Source of the DNA: Andreesenia sp964489735
GTDB lineage: Bacteria; Bacillota; Clostridia; Tissierellales; Gottschalkiaceae
Assembly: GCA_964489735.1 (NCBI GenBank)
Contig: CAZBAL010000007.1
Span: 1 to 64,000 of the forward strand
Direction of reading: 5' to 3'
DNA length: 64,000 bases
Shown: positions 1 to 8,703 of the stretch, piece after piece
How positions within the stretch are numbered: position 1 is the stretch's first letter
How the letters are laid out: each line of letters opens with the position of its first letter
The notes under the pieces: model-generated
What the model was told of the DNA's origin: nothing
Seen by the model: only the letters and a program-made list of their open reading frames with translations
The model's database searches: none
Translations under genes and position numbers: made by a program

Positions 1-81
1 GTGGAGAATTTGTAAGACATACAAAAGTATGCAGAATTCTATGAAACAGGAACCTTGTGACTTTAGTCATGAGAGGTTCAG

Positions 82-747
82 ACGAATAATGATTGGAATG
101 AAATACTTTCTGATGAGTTTCAGAAGGATTATTATCTTAAGCTCAGAGAGTTTTTAATAGAGGAATACAGTTCAAGAACCATATATCCGGGAATGCACGA
201 CATATTCAATGCATTGAAGTTCACGTCATTTGAAGATGTAAAGGTAGTTATATTAGGACAAGACCCGTACCATGGACCAAATCAAGCACATGGACTTAGT
301 TTTTCTGTAAATAAGGGGGTTAGAATCCCGCCATCGTTGTTAAATATATATAAAGAACTTAATAGCGATATGGGCTGTTATATACCGAACAATGGATATC
401 TTAAAAAGTGGACTGACCAAGGTGTTCTTATGTTAAATACTTCATTCACGGTTAGAGCTGGTGAAGCAAACTCCCATAGAGGTCAGGGATGGGAAATATT
501 GACAGATAGAATAATAGAGATTTTAAGTGATGAGAAAGAAAATATTGTCTTCATACTTTGGGGAAACAATGCTATCTCAAAGGAAAAGCTTATAGACAGT
601 TCAAAGCATCTAGTACTAAAGTCAGTTCATCCCAGCCCGCTGTCTGCATCAAGAGGCTTTTTCGGTACAAAGCCTTTTTCGAAAGCAAATGACTATTTAG
701 TATCTAATAATAAGAATGGCATAGACTGGCAGATAGAAAATATTTAA
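82..747 (+). CDS. ung: Uracil-DNA glycosylase (family 1) with non-standard start
   Basis: Removes uracil from DNA in base-excision repair. The family-1 motifs are clear: GQDPYHG, containing the catalytic aspartate, then HGLSFSV, and HPSPLSASRGF with the catalytic-loop histidine. The first in-frame ATG (193) lies inside the conserved region. The 37 codons upstream are open and read like a normal Ung N-terminus (NDWNEIL..EFQKDYY..LREFL). No ATG, GTG or TTG occurs in frame between the TGA stop at 70-72 and position 193. A good ribosome site, GAGAGG (71-76), stands five bases before an in-frame ACG (82-84). I therefore place the start at ACG, giving about 222 residues, which is normal for the family. 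Mutation of ATG to ACG, a sequencing error or a real non-canonical start cannot be told apart. Product certain, start uncertain. Confidence 0.9.
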   Translation, partial: TNNDWNEILSDEFQKDYYLKLREFLIEEYSSRTIYPGMHDIFNALKFTSFEDVKVVILGQDPYHGPNQAHGLSFSVNKGVRIPPSLLNIYKELNSDMGCYIPNNGYLKKWTDQGVLMLNTSFTVRAGEANSHRGQGWEILTDRIIEILSDEKENIVFILWGNNAISKEKLIDSSKHLVLKSVHPSPLSASRGFFGTKPFSKANDYLVSNNKNGIDWQIENI

Positions 748-789
748 TTGAAGAGAAATAGCATTTCTATAAAGAGAAAGGATGATATT

Positions 790-1614
790 ATGCTGAAAAA
801 AGTTACTGATAGAATATACATTATGGATTATGATGATTCGAAGGATAGAGCTCTGCTGGCTCTTATCATTGGAGAAAAGCACTCTATGATAGTGGATGCA
901 GGAAACTCATACTCTCATATAGAAGAATTTGCTAGCCTTATAGAATCCAAAGGTGTTGATAATTTAAAGTATCTCGGTATAACTCATTGGCACTGGGATC
1001 ACGTGTTTGGAATAGATTTCATGAACTTAGTAACTATAGGATCACAGAAGACTAAAGGAAAGCTCAGTAGAATAAAAATGCTCATAGAAAGGGGCATAGA
1101 GCCTGAAATCGAAGAAAAGAACACCGTAAACAAGATGAAGGAAGTAGCTGAAAAAACTGGAACGATAGGTCTTATCGACATCGGTTATGATAAGTCTGTG
1201 AGTATTGATTTAGGAGATATAGCCTGCATAATGGAATGTATAGGTGGAGATCATGCTCCAGATTCTTCACTCATATTTTTCCCTGATGAGAAGACGATGT
1301 TCTTAGGTGATGCACCATATAGAGGGTTTTCAGGGAAGCTGAGAACTCATAGTATTGAAAATGTCAAAAAGATAGCTAGGGAGATACTCAAATATGATTG
1401 TGAGAAGTTCTTCACAGCTCATAAGGACATGTACGATAGAAAGCAAATGGAGGAACTATTCAATCAGATGGTAGAATTAGGAGAATTTGCTGGAGAAAGC
1501 AGAGATTATGACACTCTAAAAGAGAAGTTCTCTATAAAATATGGAAGAACTCCTGATTCAGATGAAGAATTTTTTCTTAAAGCTTATGTAGATGGAAATA
1601 TTTCCAGGAGCTAA
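790..1614 (+). CDS. MBL-fold metallo-hydrolase
   Basis: A metallo-beta-lactamase-fold protein of 274 residues, probably a cytoplasmic dinuclear-metal hydrolase; the substrate is unknown. The metal-binding motif THWHWDH is at residues 65-71. Later ligands are likely in GGDHAPDS, LGDAPY and the final FFTAHKD, in the usual order for the fold. The frame is open back to a TTG at 748, directly after the ung stop, but ATG 790 has the AAAGGATGAT ribosome site and the N-terminus there suits the family. It follows ung closely and may be cotranscribed. The long helical tail after the last motif, beginning YDRKQMEEL, resembles MBL proteins of clostridia with no assigned role. Fold call secure, reaction unknown. 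Confidence 0.85.
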   Translation: MLKKVTDRIYIMDYDDSKDRALLALIIGEKHSMIVDAGNSYSHIEEFASLIESKGVDNLKYLGITHWHWDHVFGIDFMNLVTIGSQKTKGKLSRIKMLIERGIEPEIEEKNTVNKMKEVAEKTGTIGLIDIGYDKSVSIDLGDIACIMECIGGDHAPDSSLIFFPDEKTMFLGDAPYRGFSGKLRTHSIENVKKIAREILKYDCEKFFTAHKDMYDRKQMEELFNQMVELGEFAGESRDYDTLKEKFSIKYGRTPDSDEEFFLKAYVDGNISRS

Positions 1615-1723
1615 TCGAATAGAAAATATAAATATATGCATATGACTTCCTTACATTATTAAAAAGCATACAAAAATGTGTAATAACCTATATATTTGGG
1701 TATACTATTATTAGTACAATGAA

Positions 1724-1741
1724 GTGTACATATATGTATAC
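1724..1741. promoter_or_regulatory. Near-palindromic operator candidate upstream of the binding lipoprotein
   Basis: GTGTACATATATGTATAC is an 18-base near-perfect inverted repeat with a perfect 12-base core, TACATATATGTA. It lies 26 bases before the GTG start of the binding lipoprotein and downstream of a possible -10 (TATACT, 1701-1706). The position suits a repressor site. The regulator is not identifiable, and AT-rich palindromes also arise by chance. Confidence 0.35.
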
Positions 1742-1767
1742 AAATATATAATGAGAGGATGTTGTAA

Positions 1768-2916
1768 GTGAACAGATTTAAGAAAGTGGCTTTACCTTTT
1801 ATTCTTTCATCAGTTCTGCTTGTTGGAGCAGTAGGATGTGGAACAGATAATCAGGATGAAAGTAAGGACGAGGGAGCTAAGACTGAACAAACAGAGGTTA
1901 AAAAAGAAGAAGCAAAAGAAGAATCCAGCAAAGATGGTATGAGAAAATTCACAGACCAGGCTGGAAATGAAGTGGAAATACCGGAAAAAATAGAAAAAGT
2001 TGCAGACCTATGGGATGCTCATAGCCAGGTTATGCTGTTGCTGGGTAAGAGTGATAAGCTAGTATCAACTACGGATAGGATACACAATACACCTTGGTAT
2101 GCAGAAGTTGCGCCAGCAATTAAGGATGTATCAGTAGTAAATAAGGATGATGAAATACAGATAGAAGAACTGATCAAGCTTAACCCAGATGTTGTTATCT
2201 GCTTAAATGAAGCACAAGTTGAGCAGGTGACTAGCGCAGGACTTAAGGCTGTTCAATTTGGATTCCAGGACTTCGATGGTTTAAAAGAGACAGTTAGATT
2301 AACTGGAGAGCTTATGGGTGCAGATGCGCAAGAAAAAGCTGAAGAGTACATCAAATATCTTGAAGGAAATATAGAGAGAATAGCTGAAAAGACTAAGGAT
2401 GTTACTGATGAGGAAAGACCTAAAGTTCTTCACATATTTGGTGGAGAAGAGCTTACAAAGGTTGATGGAGCAAAGAGTATCATAGGCGAGTGGATTAAGC
2501 TTGCAGGTGGTATAAACTCTATTGAGTCGGAAGCTAACCATGTTGATGTAAGCATTGAAGAAATAATAGCTACAAATCCGGATGTAATAATAATTGGTGG
2601 AACAGGAGCAGAAAAAGGAATAGAAAAAATCAAACAAGATGGAAGCTGGGCAGATGTAAATGCTGTTAAAGAAGACAGAATTTATGCTAACCCTGTAGGA
2701 ACTTGGAAATGGGATAGATACAGTGCTGAAGAGGCATTACAAGTTCTTTGGGCGGCAAAGCTTATACACCCAGATAAATTTGATGATATAGATATGGTGA
2801 AAGAAACAAAAGATTTCTATAAAAAATTCTATGACTATGATTTAACAGACGATCAAGCACAGAGAATTCTGGACAATGACAATCCAGAAGGTGTTGAGGA
2901 AATGAAATCAAACTAA
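1768..2916 (+). CDS. ABC transporter substrate-binding lipoprotein, haem/cobalamin/siderophore class (BtuF/FepB-like)
   Basis: A 382-residue class III periplasmic-binding protein anchored to the outer face of the membrane. It has a positively charged start, a hydrophobic stretch and a lipobox (AVGC, Cys24), followed by a Glu/Lys-rich linker to about residue 58. The binding domain follows, with FTDQAGNEVEIPEKIEKV at its start, a standard opening for the iron-complex/cobalamin family, and NPDVVI and NPDVIIIGG at the equivalent positions of the two lobes. GTG 1768 is the start, with GAGAGGA upstream. No permease or ATPase gene lies next to it, so it must work with a transporter encoded elsewhere. 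Whether the ligand is a corrinoid, haem or ferric siderophore cannot be read from the sequence. Confidence 0.85.
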   Translation: MNRFKKVALPFILSSVLLVGAVGCGTDNQDESKDEGAKTEQTEVKKEEAKEESSKDGMRKFTDQAGNEVEIPEKIEKVADLWDAHSQVMLLLGKSDKLVSTTDRIHNTPWYAEVAPAIKDVSVVNKDDEIQIEELIKLNPDVVICLNEAQVEQVTSAGLKAVQFGFQDFDGLKETVRLTGELMGADAQEKAEEYIKYLEGNIERIAEKTKDVTDEERPKVLHIFGGEELTKVDGAKSIIGEWIKLAGGINSIESEANHVDVSIEEIIATNPDVIIIGGTGAEKGIEKIKQDGSWADVNAVKEDRIYANPVGTWKWDRYSAEEALQVLWAAKLIHPDKFDDIDMVKETKDFYKKFYDYDLTDDQAQRILDNDNPEGVEEMKSN

Positions 2917-2950
2917 TATAGAACTCATATCAAATTAATACTAACAAAAA

Positions 2951-2983
2951 CTAACCCCCTATATTTCGCATATAGGGGGTTAG
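2951..2983 (-). terminator. Perfect 14-bp hairpin, U-run on the minus strand
   Basis: Arms at 2951-2964 and 2970-2983 pair perfectly around the loop TTCGC. On the minus strand the hairpin is followed by TTTTTG, a proper U-run. On the plus strand it is followed by AAAAATTAAAAA. By orientation it is a minus-strand terminator, although the upstream gene on this side (the binding lipoprotein) is on the plus strand and no minus-strand ORF enters it. Confidence 0.6.
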
Positions 2984-3271
2984 AAAAATTAAAAAGGAGT
3001 GGAGAGAAAATTAATTTCTCTGTTCTAATGATAATTTGTTATGATTATGAAATTACTATAACACAAACGCGGTTAAGTTATAGTAAAAAACAACTTTAAT
3101 TATAAAATTATGGTAAGTTATGTAAAGTTATGAAAAAGCGTATTTTCTTCCATTTGATTAAATCTCAATAATATGCTAAAATCAGTAGTATGTTAATATT
3201 GATTGGGAACTGTTTTTTATTATAATATCAAGCGTATACAATATGCTTAGTAATTATTTTGGAGGATAAAC
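2984..3271. other. Intergenic stretch, no gene seen
   Basis: With the hairpin before it this makes a 355-base gap between genes. It holds a purine-rich GGAGTGGAGAG tract at 2996-3006 and an imperfect AGAGAAA/TTTCTCT inverted repeat, but no ORF with a start at suitable distance. The GGAGG ribosome site near 3261 belongs to the next gene. A minus-strand small transcript ending at the 2951-2983 hairpin is possible, but I see no good promoter for it. Confidence 0.5.
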
Positions 3272-3892
3272 ATGACTGGGATGAGAATGCAAGACAATAA
3301 AAAGATAGCAAGAGTTTATATAACGGATCACGAAGGAAAAATGAGAGAAATGCTAGAAGAGCTTAATGACTATCTAGAGGAAAGAGATCAAATAATAACT
3401 GCTATATACGACAAAAAGAAAGAGTTTTTACTTTCTAAGAAAGAGTTTATCAAGGATTTTTTAGAAGAGAGAGATTATCAATCGGCAAGATCTTATGAGC
3501 CTGAAAGAATGAATGAAACTTTCTATTGTGAAGAAAATGCACATCTTTTGACATTATTCATATTCGATTTTCTATTGTTTGTAGTTAGCTCAGGTAGTTA
3601 TGTGAAGCCTTATAAGATAGAAGTATTCATAGATGAGAAAAAACCTGAATTTAAAAACACTCTTCTTGTTGAAGGAATAGACAAAACTATAGGCTTCTAT
3701 GGAATGGAACTGGATGAAGTTACGGAAGAGTTTGTAGCAGAACAATTAGAAAAGGCAAGACATAATATTGCCATATTCAGAAAGAGACTTGAAAACTTCA
3801 ATGAAGATGAGCTGCTTTACAGCTATAATGACATTGAAAGAATAGATTTCGAAGAAACATTATCAATAATACTGAACGAGACAAGATTATAA
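3272..3892 (+). CDS. Hypothetical protein, 206 residues
   Basis: I do not recognise this protein. It has a good ribosome site (GGAGG seven bases before ATG 3272); ATG codons at 3281 and 3287 are alternatives. The first 70 residues are rich in Glu, Lys and Asp and look helical, possibly coiled coil. A hydrophobic segment (LLTLFIFDFLLFVV, about residues 91-104) is long enough for one membrane pass or a buried helix. The rest is charged and ends in a further helical region. There is no signal peptide, cysteine motif or nucleotide-binding loop. It has its own intergenic region upstream and is followed by an assembly gap six bases after the stop, so its downstream partner is unknown. Coding status is well supported by length and start; function unknown. 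Confidence 0.75.
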   Translation: MTGMRMQDNKKIARVYITDHEGKMREMLEELNDYLEERDQIITAIYDKKKEFLLSKKEFIKDFLEERDYQSARSYEPERMNETFYCEENAHLLTLFIFDFLLFVVSSGSYVKPYKIEVFIDEKKPEFKNTLLVEGIDKTIGFYGMELDEVTEEFVAEQLEKARHNIAIFRKRLENFNEDELLYSYNDIERIDFEETLSIILNETRL

Positions 3893-3897
3893 TAGAA

Positions 3898-3997
3898 NNN
3901 NNNNNNNNNNNNNNNNNNNNNNNNNNNNNNNNNNNNNNNNNNNNNNNNNNNNNNNNNNNNNNNNNNNNNNNNNNNNNNNNNNNNNNNNNNNNNNNNN
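3898..3997. other. Assembly gap (100 N)
   Basis: Exactly 100 N, the conventional length for a scaffold gap of unknown size. The real distance between the hypothetical protein and the sigma factor is therefore unknown, and genes may be missing here. Confidence 0.99.
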
Positions 3998-4080
3998 AAA
4001 TTCAGTGGAAAGACAATCTGAAATAAATATTTGGTAATTTTCAAATATTTGGGTATATATTTTACAAGGTGGTGTTTGGC

Positions 4081-4971
4081 ATGAGCACTAAAGCATATAA
4101 CTTTAGGTCTGAGACTGATAACAACTTTGATACAGAATCAAACAATATAACAGATAGTTTTAGCTATAAAAACAATTATGATTTAATAAAAAGATATAAA
4201 GAAAAGCACGAAGAAGAGATATTAAATATTATACTCGTTATAAACTATAGATTGATAAAAAGACAGGCGGGAAGATATAAGAAAGTAATAGAGGGTACCT
4301 GCTTGAGCACGGATGATTTAATTCAGGTTGGATATATAGGTTTGATAAAAGCACTTGAGAGGTATGACCTCAGTAGAAAAACATCCTTTTCTACATATGC
4401 ACTTTATTGGATAAAACAGAGAATGACCAGAGAGATATCCAATAGGCTCAGCTCGGTTAGAATTCCAGTTTATATGGGGGAAGAGTTTCTGAGGGTTAGA
4501 AAATCAGAAAGCAAGATAAGCGAGGATATTGATTATGAAGAAAAGGTGAGACTTGTCTGCGAAGACTTAGGTATGACTCCTGAAAAATATGAAGAGATCA
4601 AGGGATACGAATCTCTTTTCGGAGGGAGATTGACTTCTCTGAATATTGAGATTGGTGAAGAAGAGAGTGTTCCTCTTATGGAGATAATATCATCCGATGA
4701 ATCAAATGATATTGTATTTGACAATGTATCAGATGCCTTTCTCAAAGAAGGTATAACCGATGCTTTGAATAAACTCTCAGAAAGGGAAGCAAATATACTG
4801 TCACTCAGATTTGGAATAAATGATGGCAGGGAGATGACATTAGAAGAGATTGGAAAAATATATGGACTTACGCGTGAGAGAATCAGACAGATTGAAGCAA
4901 AAGCTCTGCTAAAGCTCAGCAATAACAAGGCTGTAAGACATCTAAAAGAAGGATATATGGAAAATAGATGA
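4081..4971 (+). CDS. RNA polymerase sigma-70 family factor (RpoD-like, group 2 type)
   Basis: A 296-residue sigma factor that directs RNA polymerase to a promoter class. Region 2 is clear (DDLIQVGYIGLIKALERYD, then FSTYALYWIKQRMTREI, the -10 recognition and melting part). A region 3 segment follows, and region 4 ends the protein (LSEREANILSLRFGI, then the helix-turn-helix TLEEIGKIYGLTRERIRQIEAKAL, which reads the -35). Region 1.1 and most of region 1.2 are missing, so it is not the housekeeping RpoD. The frame opens at GTG 4069, but ATG 4081 follows AAGGTGG at good spacing. It lies just after an assembly gap, so its operon context is not visible. Target promoters cannot be told from the sequence. 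Confidence 0.9.
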   Translation: MSTKAYNFRSETDNNFDTESNNITDSFSYKNNYDLIKRYKEKHEEEILNIILVINYRLIKRQAGRYKKVIEGTCLSTDDLIQVGYIGLIKALERYDLSRKTSFSTYALYWIKQRMTREISNRLSSVRIPVYMGEEFLRVRKSESKISEDIDYEEKVRLVCEDLGMTPEKYEEIKGYESLFGGRLTSLNIEIGEEESVPLMEIISSDESNDIVFDNVSDAFLKEGITDALNKLSEREANILSLRFGINDGREMTLEEIGKIYGLTRERIRQIEAKALLKLSNNKAVRHLKEGYMENR

Positions 4972-4980
4972 GAGTTAAAA

Positions 4981-5012
4981 AAAGCTCTGAATTTTAAAAT
5001 TCAGAGCTTTTA
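4981..5012. terminator. Bidirectional terminator between sigma factor and ABC-F gene
   Basis: A 30-base perfect palindrome (4981-5010, AAAGCTCTGAATTTT and its complement). The plus strand ends in CTTTTAAAT and the minus strand in CTTTTTTTAAC. It serves two convergent genes. The arm sequence AGCTCTGAAT recurs in the terminator at 62107-62146. Confidence 0.85.
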
Positions 5013-5021
5013 AATGTTATT

Positions 5022-6608
5022 TTATCTGTATCTCTCTATAAATTCATCATAAGTTGTCATTTTATCTATAGTAGAATCAGGTCTAATGTCTATTATTCTG
5101 TTAGCTATTGTCTGTATGAACTGGTGGTCATGTGAAGTAAACAGCATAACTGATTTATAATCTTTTAAACCATTGTTAAGAGCTGTTATAGACTCAAGAT
5201 CCAGGTGGTTTGTAGGCTGATCCAAAATCAGAACATTTGCATTTTTAAGCATCATTTTTGACAGCATACATCTAACCTTTTCTCCTCCGGATAATACAGA
5301 AACATTTTTAAGCGGCTCATCTCCAGAGAAAAGCATTCTTCCAAGGAAGCCTCTTATATATGTTTCAGACTTTTCTTCAGAATACTGACGAAGCCAGTCT
5401 ATTAAGTTAAGCTTACTGCCATCAAAATAAGACGAGTTATCCATAGGGAAATAAGAAGTAGTTATTGTAACACCCCATTTATAACTTCCGCTATCAGGTT
5501 CCATTTCACCGGCAATTATCTTAAGAAGTGTAGAGTTTGCCAATTCATTCTCAGATACAAAAGCTATTTTATCGTCCTTATTAACTGTGAAGCTAACATT
5601 ATCAAGAACTTTAACACCATCTATTGATTTTGTAAGATTCTCAACTGTAAGAATGTCTTTACCAACTTCTCTGTCCATAGTGAATCCAACGAAAGGATAT
5701 CTCCTAGAAGATGGCTGAATATCATCCAGTGTTATTTTATCAAGAAGTTTTTTACGAGAAGTAGCCTGTTTAGATTTAGATGCGTTAGCACTGAATCTGG
5801 CTATGAAGTTCTGAAGTTCTTTGATCTTTTCTTCTTTCTTCTTGTTCTGGTCTTTCATCATTTGTAGAGCTAATTGACTAGACTCATACCAGAAATCATA
5901 GTTTCCAACGTATAGCTTGATCTTACCAAAGTCTATATCAGCAATATGAGTACAAACCTGGTTTAAGAAATATCTGTCGTGAGAAACTACTATTACAGTT
6001 CCCTCAAAGTTAGCTAAAAAGTTTTCAAGCCATTTAATCGACTTTAAGTCCAAATGGTTAGTAGGCTCATCAAGGATCAGGATTCCAGGATTTCCGAATA
6101 GAGCTTGCGCAAGTAAAACTTTAACTTTTTCAGCACCTGAAAGCTCAGAAACCTTTTTGTAATGATCTTCCGTACTTATTCCAAGACCTTGTAACAATGA
6201 AGAAGCATCTGATTCCGCTTCCCATCCGTTTAGATCTGCAAACTCAGCTTCAAGTTCAGCAGCTTTGATTCCGTCTTCATCTGAAAAATCAGGTTTTGCA
6301 TATATCTCATCTTTTTCTTTCATTATATCAAAAAGTCTTTCATTTCCCATTATTACAGTTTCTAAGACTTCATTATCATCATACTGAAAGTGGTCCTGTT
6401 TCAGGACAGACATTCTAGATTCTTTATCAATACCAATTTCACCTGTTGTAGGATCTATTTCACCAGACAGTATTCTTAAAAAAGTTGATTTACCGGCACC
6501 ATTTGCACCGATTATCCCGTAGCAGTTGCCCGGTGTAAATTTAAGATTTACATCTTCGAATAATTTTTTATCACTAAAAACTAAAGATAGATTAGTTACA
6601 GTTATCAA
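5022..6608 (-). CDS. ABC-F family ATPase (YbiT/YkpA-like), second Walker A degenerate
   Basis: A cytoplasmic, ribosome-associated type of ABC protein: two ATPase domains in one chain of 528 residues and no membrane segment. Domain 1 has a full Walker A (GANGAGKST, about residues 34-42), signature LSGAEK and Walker B ILDEPTNHLDL. The inter-domain linker is helical and Lys-rich (DQNKKKEEKIKELQNF). Domain 2 keeps LSGGEK and ILDQPTNHLDL, but where Walker A should be it reads SENELANSTLL: the glycines and the P-loop lysine are missing. The start is TTG (6608) behind a GGGGG-containing ribosome site. Divergent from the next ABC-F gene. ABC-F proteins tune translation or protect ribosomes from antibiotics; which applies here is unknown. 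Confidence 0.9.
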   Translation of the reverse strand: MITVTNLSLVFSDKKLFEDVNLKFTPGNCYGIIGANGAGKSTFLRILSGEIDPTTGEIGIDKESRMSVLKQDHFQYDDNEVLETVIMGNERLFDIMKEKDEIYAKPDFSDEDGIKAAELEAEFADLNGWEAESDASSLLQGLGISTEDHYKKVSELSGAEKVKVLLAQALFGNPGILILDEPTNHLDLKSIKWLENFLANFEGTVIVVSHDRYFLNQVCTHIADIDFGKIKLYVGNYDFWYESSQLALQMMKDQNKKKEEKIKELQNFIARFSANASKSKQATSRKKLLDKITLDDIQPSSRRYPFVGFTMDREVGKDILTVENLTKSIDGVKVLDNVSFTVNKDDKIAFVSENELANSTLLKIIAGEMEPDSGSYKWGVTITTSYFPMDNSSYFDGSKLNLIDWLRQYSEEKSETYIRGFLGRMLFSGDEPLKNVSVLSGGEKVRCMLSKMMLKNANVLILDQPTNHLDLESITALNNGLKDYKSVMLFTSHDHQFIQTIANRIIDIRPDSTIDKMTTYDEFIERYR

Positions 6609-6772
6609 TGAAAATACCCCCTTTTCATGCCTATTAATTATATCATAGCTTTACATATATGTGCTAAAATATAATGTGAAATTATAAAGAAAATCAATTG
6701 AATATCTAGTTTTGAAATAGTTAATAATAGTTGAAAATTGTTAAGAAATAGATATAAAGAAAGGAAATCATT

Positions 6773-8686
6773 ATGAATATTTTGACTCTTGAAAATATAA
6801 GCAAATCCTATGTTGAAAAAACTCTCCTGGATAATATAACTATGGGGGTTGATGAGGCAGATAAGATTGGTATTATTGGAATAAATGGTGCAGGAAAGTC
6901 TACACTATTAAAGATAATTGCAGGTGTTGAAGACCCTGACTCAGGTAAAAGAACTGAAAAAAGTGGTCTCAGAATTGAGTATATGCCGCAGAATCCTCTA
7001 TTCGACCTTGATAGAACTGTAATGGATGAGGTGTTCAGAGGTGATTCTGTAGAGCTAAAGACAATAAGAAAATATAGAGAGCTACTTGATAAAGAGGATA
7101 TATCAGATGAAAAGATGATGAAAGTTCTTTCAGAAATGGATCAGTATAGATGCTGGACTTTGGAATCTGATGCAAAAGCTATCCTCACTGTACTTGGTAT
7201 AGAGGAGTTTGATAAGAAAGTCGGTGAACTTTCAGGGGGGCAGAGAAAGAGAGTAGCTCTGGCATCTGCACTTATAAATCCCGCAGATCTTTTGATATTA
7301 GATGAGCCTACAAACCATTTAGATAGCGATACAATAAACTGGCTTGAAGACTATATTAAAGAAAAAAGACTGGCTTTAGTTATGATAACTCATGATAGAT
7401 ATTTTCTGGATAAAGTTGCTAACAGAATAATAGAATTAGACTCAGGGAAAATCCATGAATATAAAGGGAATTATGTCGATTTTGTTGCAGCCAAAATGGA
7501 AAGAGAAGAGATAGAACAATCTATTCAGAGAAAACAGGAAAGGCTACTGAAAAAAGAACTGGCATGGATGAGAAGTGGAGTTAAAGCAAGGACTACGAAG
7601 CAGAGAGCACGTATAAATAGATTCAAAGTACTGCAGGAGACTGTAGGCTCAACAGATTCAGGCAGTGACGGACTTGATATATCTGTAAACAGGACTAGAC
7701 TTGGAAATAAAATAATAGAAGCTGAGAGTATAAGCAAATCATATGGAGATAGAAAGCTCATAAATGATTTCACATATACGGCTGTAAAAGGTGACAGAAT
7801 AGGCATTGTTGGTAAAAATGGAGCAGGAAAATCAACACTGCTGAAGATATTGAGCGGAAGAGAGAAGATTGACAGTGGCGAAATTGAATTTGGCGAGACA
7901 GTCAATATAGGAGTTTTTTCTCAAGAAACGTATGAAATGAATGAAGATTTGAGAATAATAGAGTATATAAAAGAGGGAGCTGAGTACGCAAAGAACAAAG
8001 AAGGATATAAGCTCAGTGCATCTCAGATGTTAGAAAACTTTTTATTCCCTCCTCATGTTCAGGGGACTTTTATAAGAAAACTTTCTGGTGGAGAAAAGAG
8101 AAGACTCTATTTGCTGAGAGTATTGCTAGAAGGACCAAATGTGCTGTTTTTGGATGAGCCTACAAATGATCTGGATATAGAGACGCTCACAATACTCGAA
8201 GATTATCTGGATAGTTTTGAAGGTGTGATAATAGTTGTTTCACACGATAGATATTTTCTAGATAGAGTTGTCGATCGTATATTCTCATTTGAAAATGGAG
8301 AAATACATGATTATCCAGGAAACTATACTGATTTCATTCTGAAATATGAGCAAAAAGCTCTCGAACTTGAAAAAGAAGATAAAAAACAGAGTAAAGAAGA
8401 TACCAGAGCACAGAGAAATAACAGAAAAAATAAGGATGAAAGACCAAAGTTCACATTCAAAGAGCAAAGAGAGTTTGAAAACATAGACAGTGATATCGAA
8501 AAGGTAGAAGTCAGAATAGAAGAGATAACGGAAGATATGAATAAATTTGCTACAGATATGCATAAGCTTCAGGAATTACAGGCAGAAATGGAAGAAAAAG
8601 AAGAAAAGCTTGATTATTTGATGAAGAGATGGGTATATTTGAATGAAATGGCCGAAAAAATAGAGGAATATAAAAAGAATAGATAG
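6773..8686 (+). CDS. uup: ABC-F family ATPase, Uup type
   Basis: A soluble 637-residue protein with two complete ATPase domains. Domain 1 has GINGAGKST, LSGGQRKRVALA and ILDEPTNHLD. Domain 2 has GKNGAGKST, LSGGEKRRLYLL and FLDEPTNDLD. The C-terminal 90 residues, from about 545, form a Lys/Glu-rich coiled coil of the kind that marks Uup within ABC-F; in Uup this part binds DNA and the protein influences precise excision and ribosome function. The start is ATG 6773 with AAAGGAAA upstream. It is 17 bases before the acyltransferase gene, so the two are probably cotranscribed. Both active sites look intact, unlike the divergent ABC-F neighbour. Confidence 0.9.
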   Translation: MNILTLENISKSYVEKTLLDNITMGVDEADKIGIIGINGAGKSTLLKIIAGVEDPDSGKRTEKSGLRIEYMPQNPLFDLDRTVMDEVFRGDSVELKTIRKYRELLDKEDISDEKMMKVLSEMDQYRCWTLESDAKAILTVLGIEEFDKKVGELSGGQRKRVALASALINPADLLILDEPTNHLDSDTINWLEDYIKEKRLALVMITHDRYFLDKVANRIIELDSGKIHEYKGNYVDFVAAKMEREEIEQSIQRKQERLLKKELAWMRSGVKARTTKQRARINRFKVLQETVGSTDSGSDGLDISVNRTRLGNKIIEAESISKSYGDRKLINDFTYTAVKGDRIGIVGKNGAGKSTLLKILSGREKIDSGEIEFGETVNIGVFSQETYEMNEDLRIIEYIKEGAEYAKNKEGYKLSASQMLENFLFPPHVQGTFIRKLSGGEKRRLYLLRVLLEGPNVLFLDEPTNDLDIETLTILEDYLDSFEGVIIVVSHDRYFLDRVVDRIFSFENGEIHDYPGNYTDFILKYEQKALELEKEDKKQSKEDTRAQRNNRKNKDERPKFTFKEQREFENIDSDIEKVEVRIEEITEDMNKFATDMHKLQELQAEMEEKEEKLDYLMKRWVYLNEMAEKIEEYKKNR

Positions 8687-8703
8687 AAAGATAGGGATGA
8701 TTA

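Noticed and set aside
1..69. 3' end of an upstream gene
   Set aside because: Short open stretches exist in all three forward frames, but none can be recognised, so no call is made.
3028..3050. Fur box in the 2984-3271 interval (ATGATAAT...)
   Set aside because: Only a short stretch matches, and no -35 stands at the right distance on either strand.
3823..4044. Minus-strand ORF of 73 codons
   Set aside because: About half of it is translated from the N gap.
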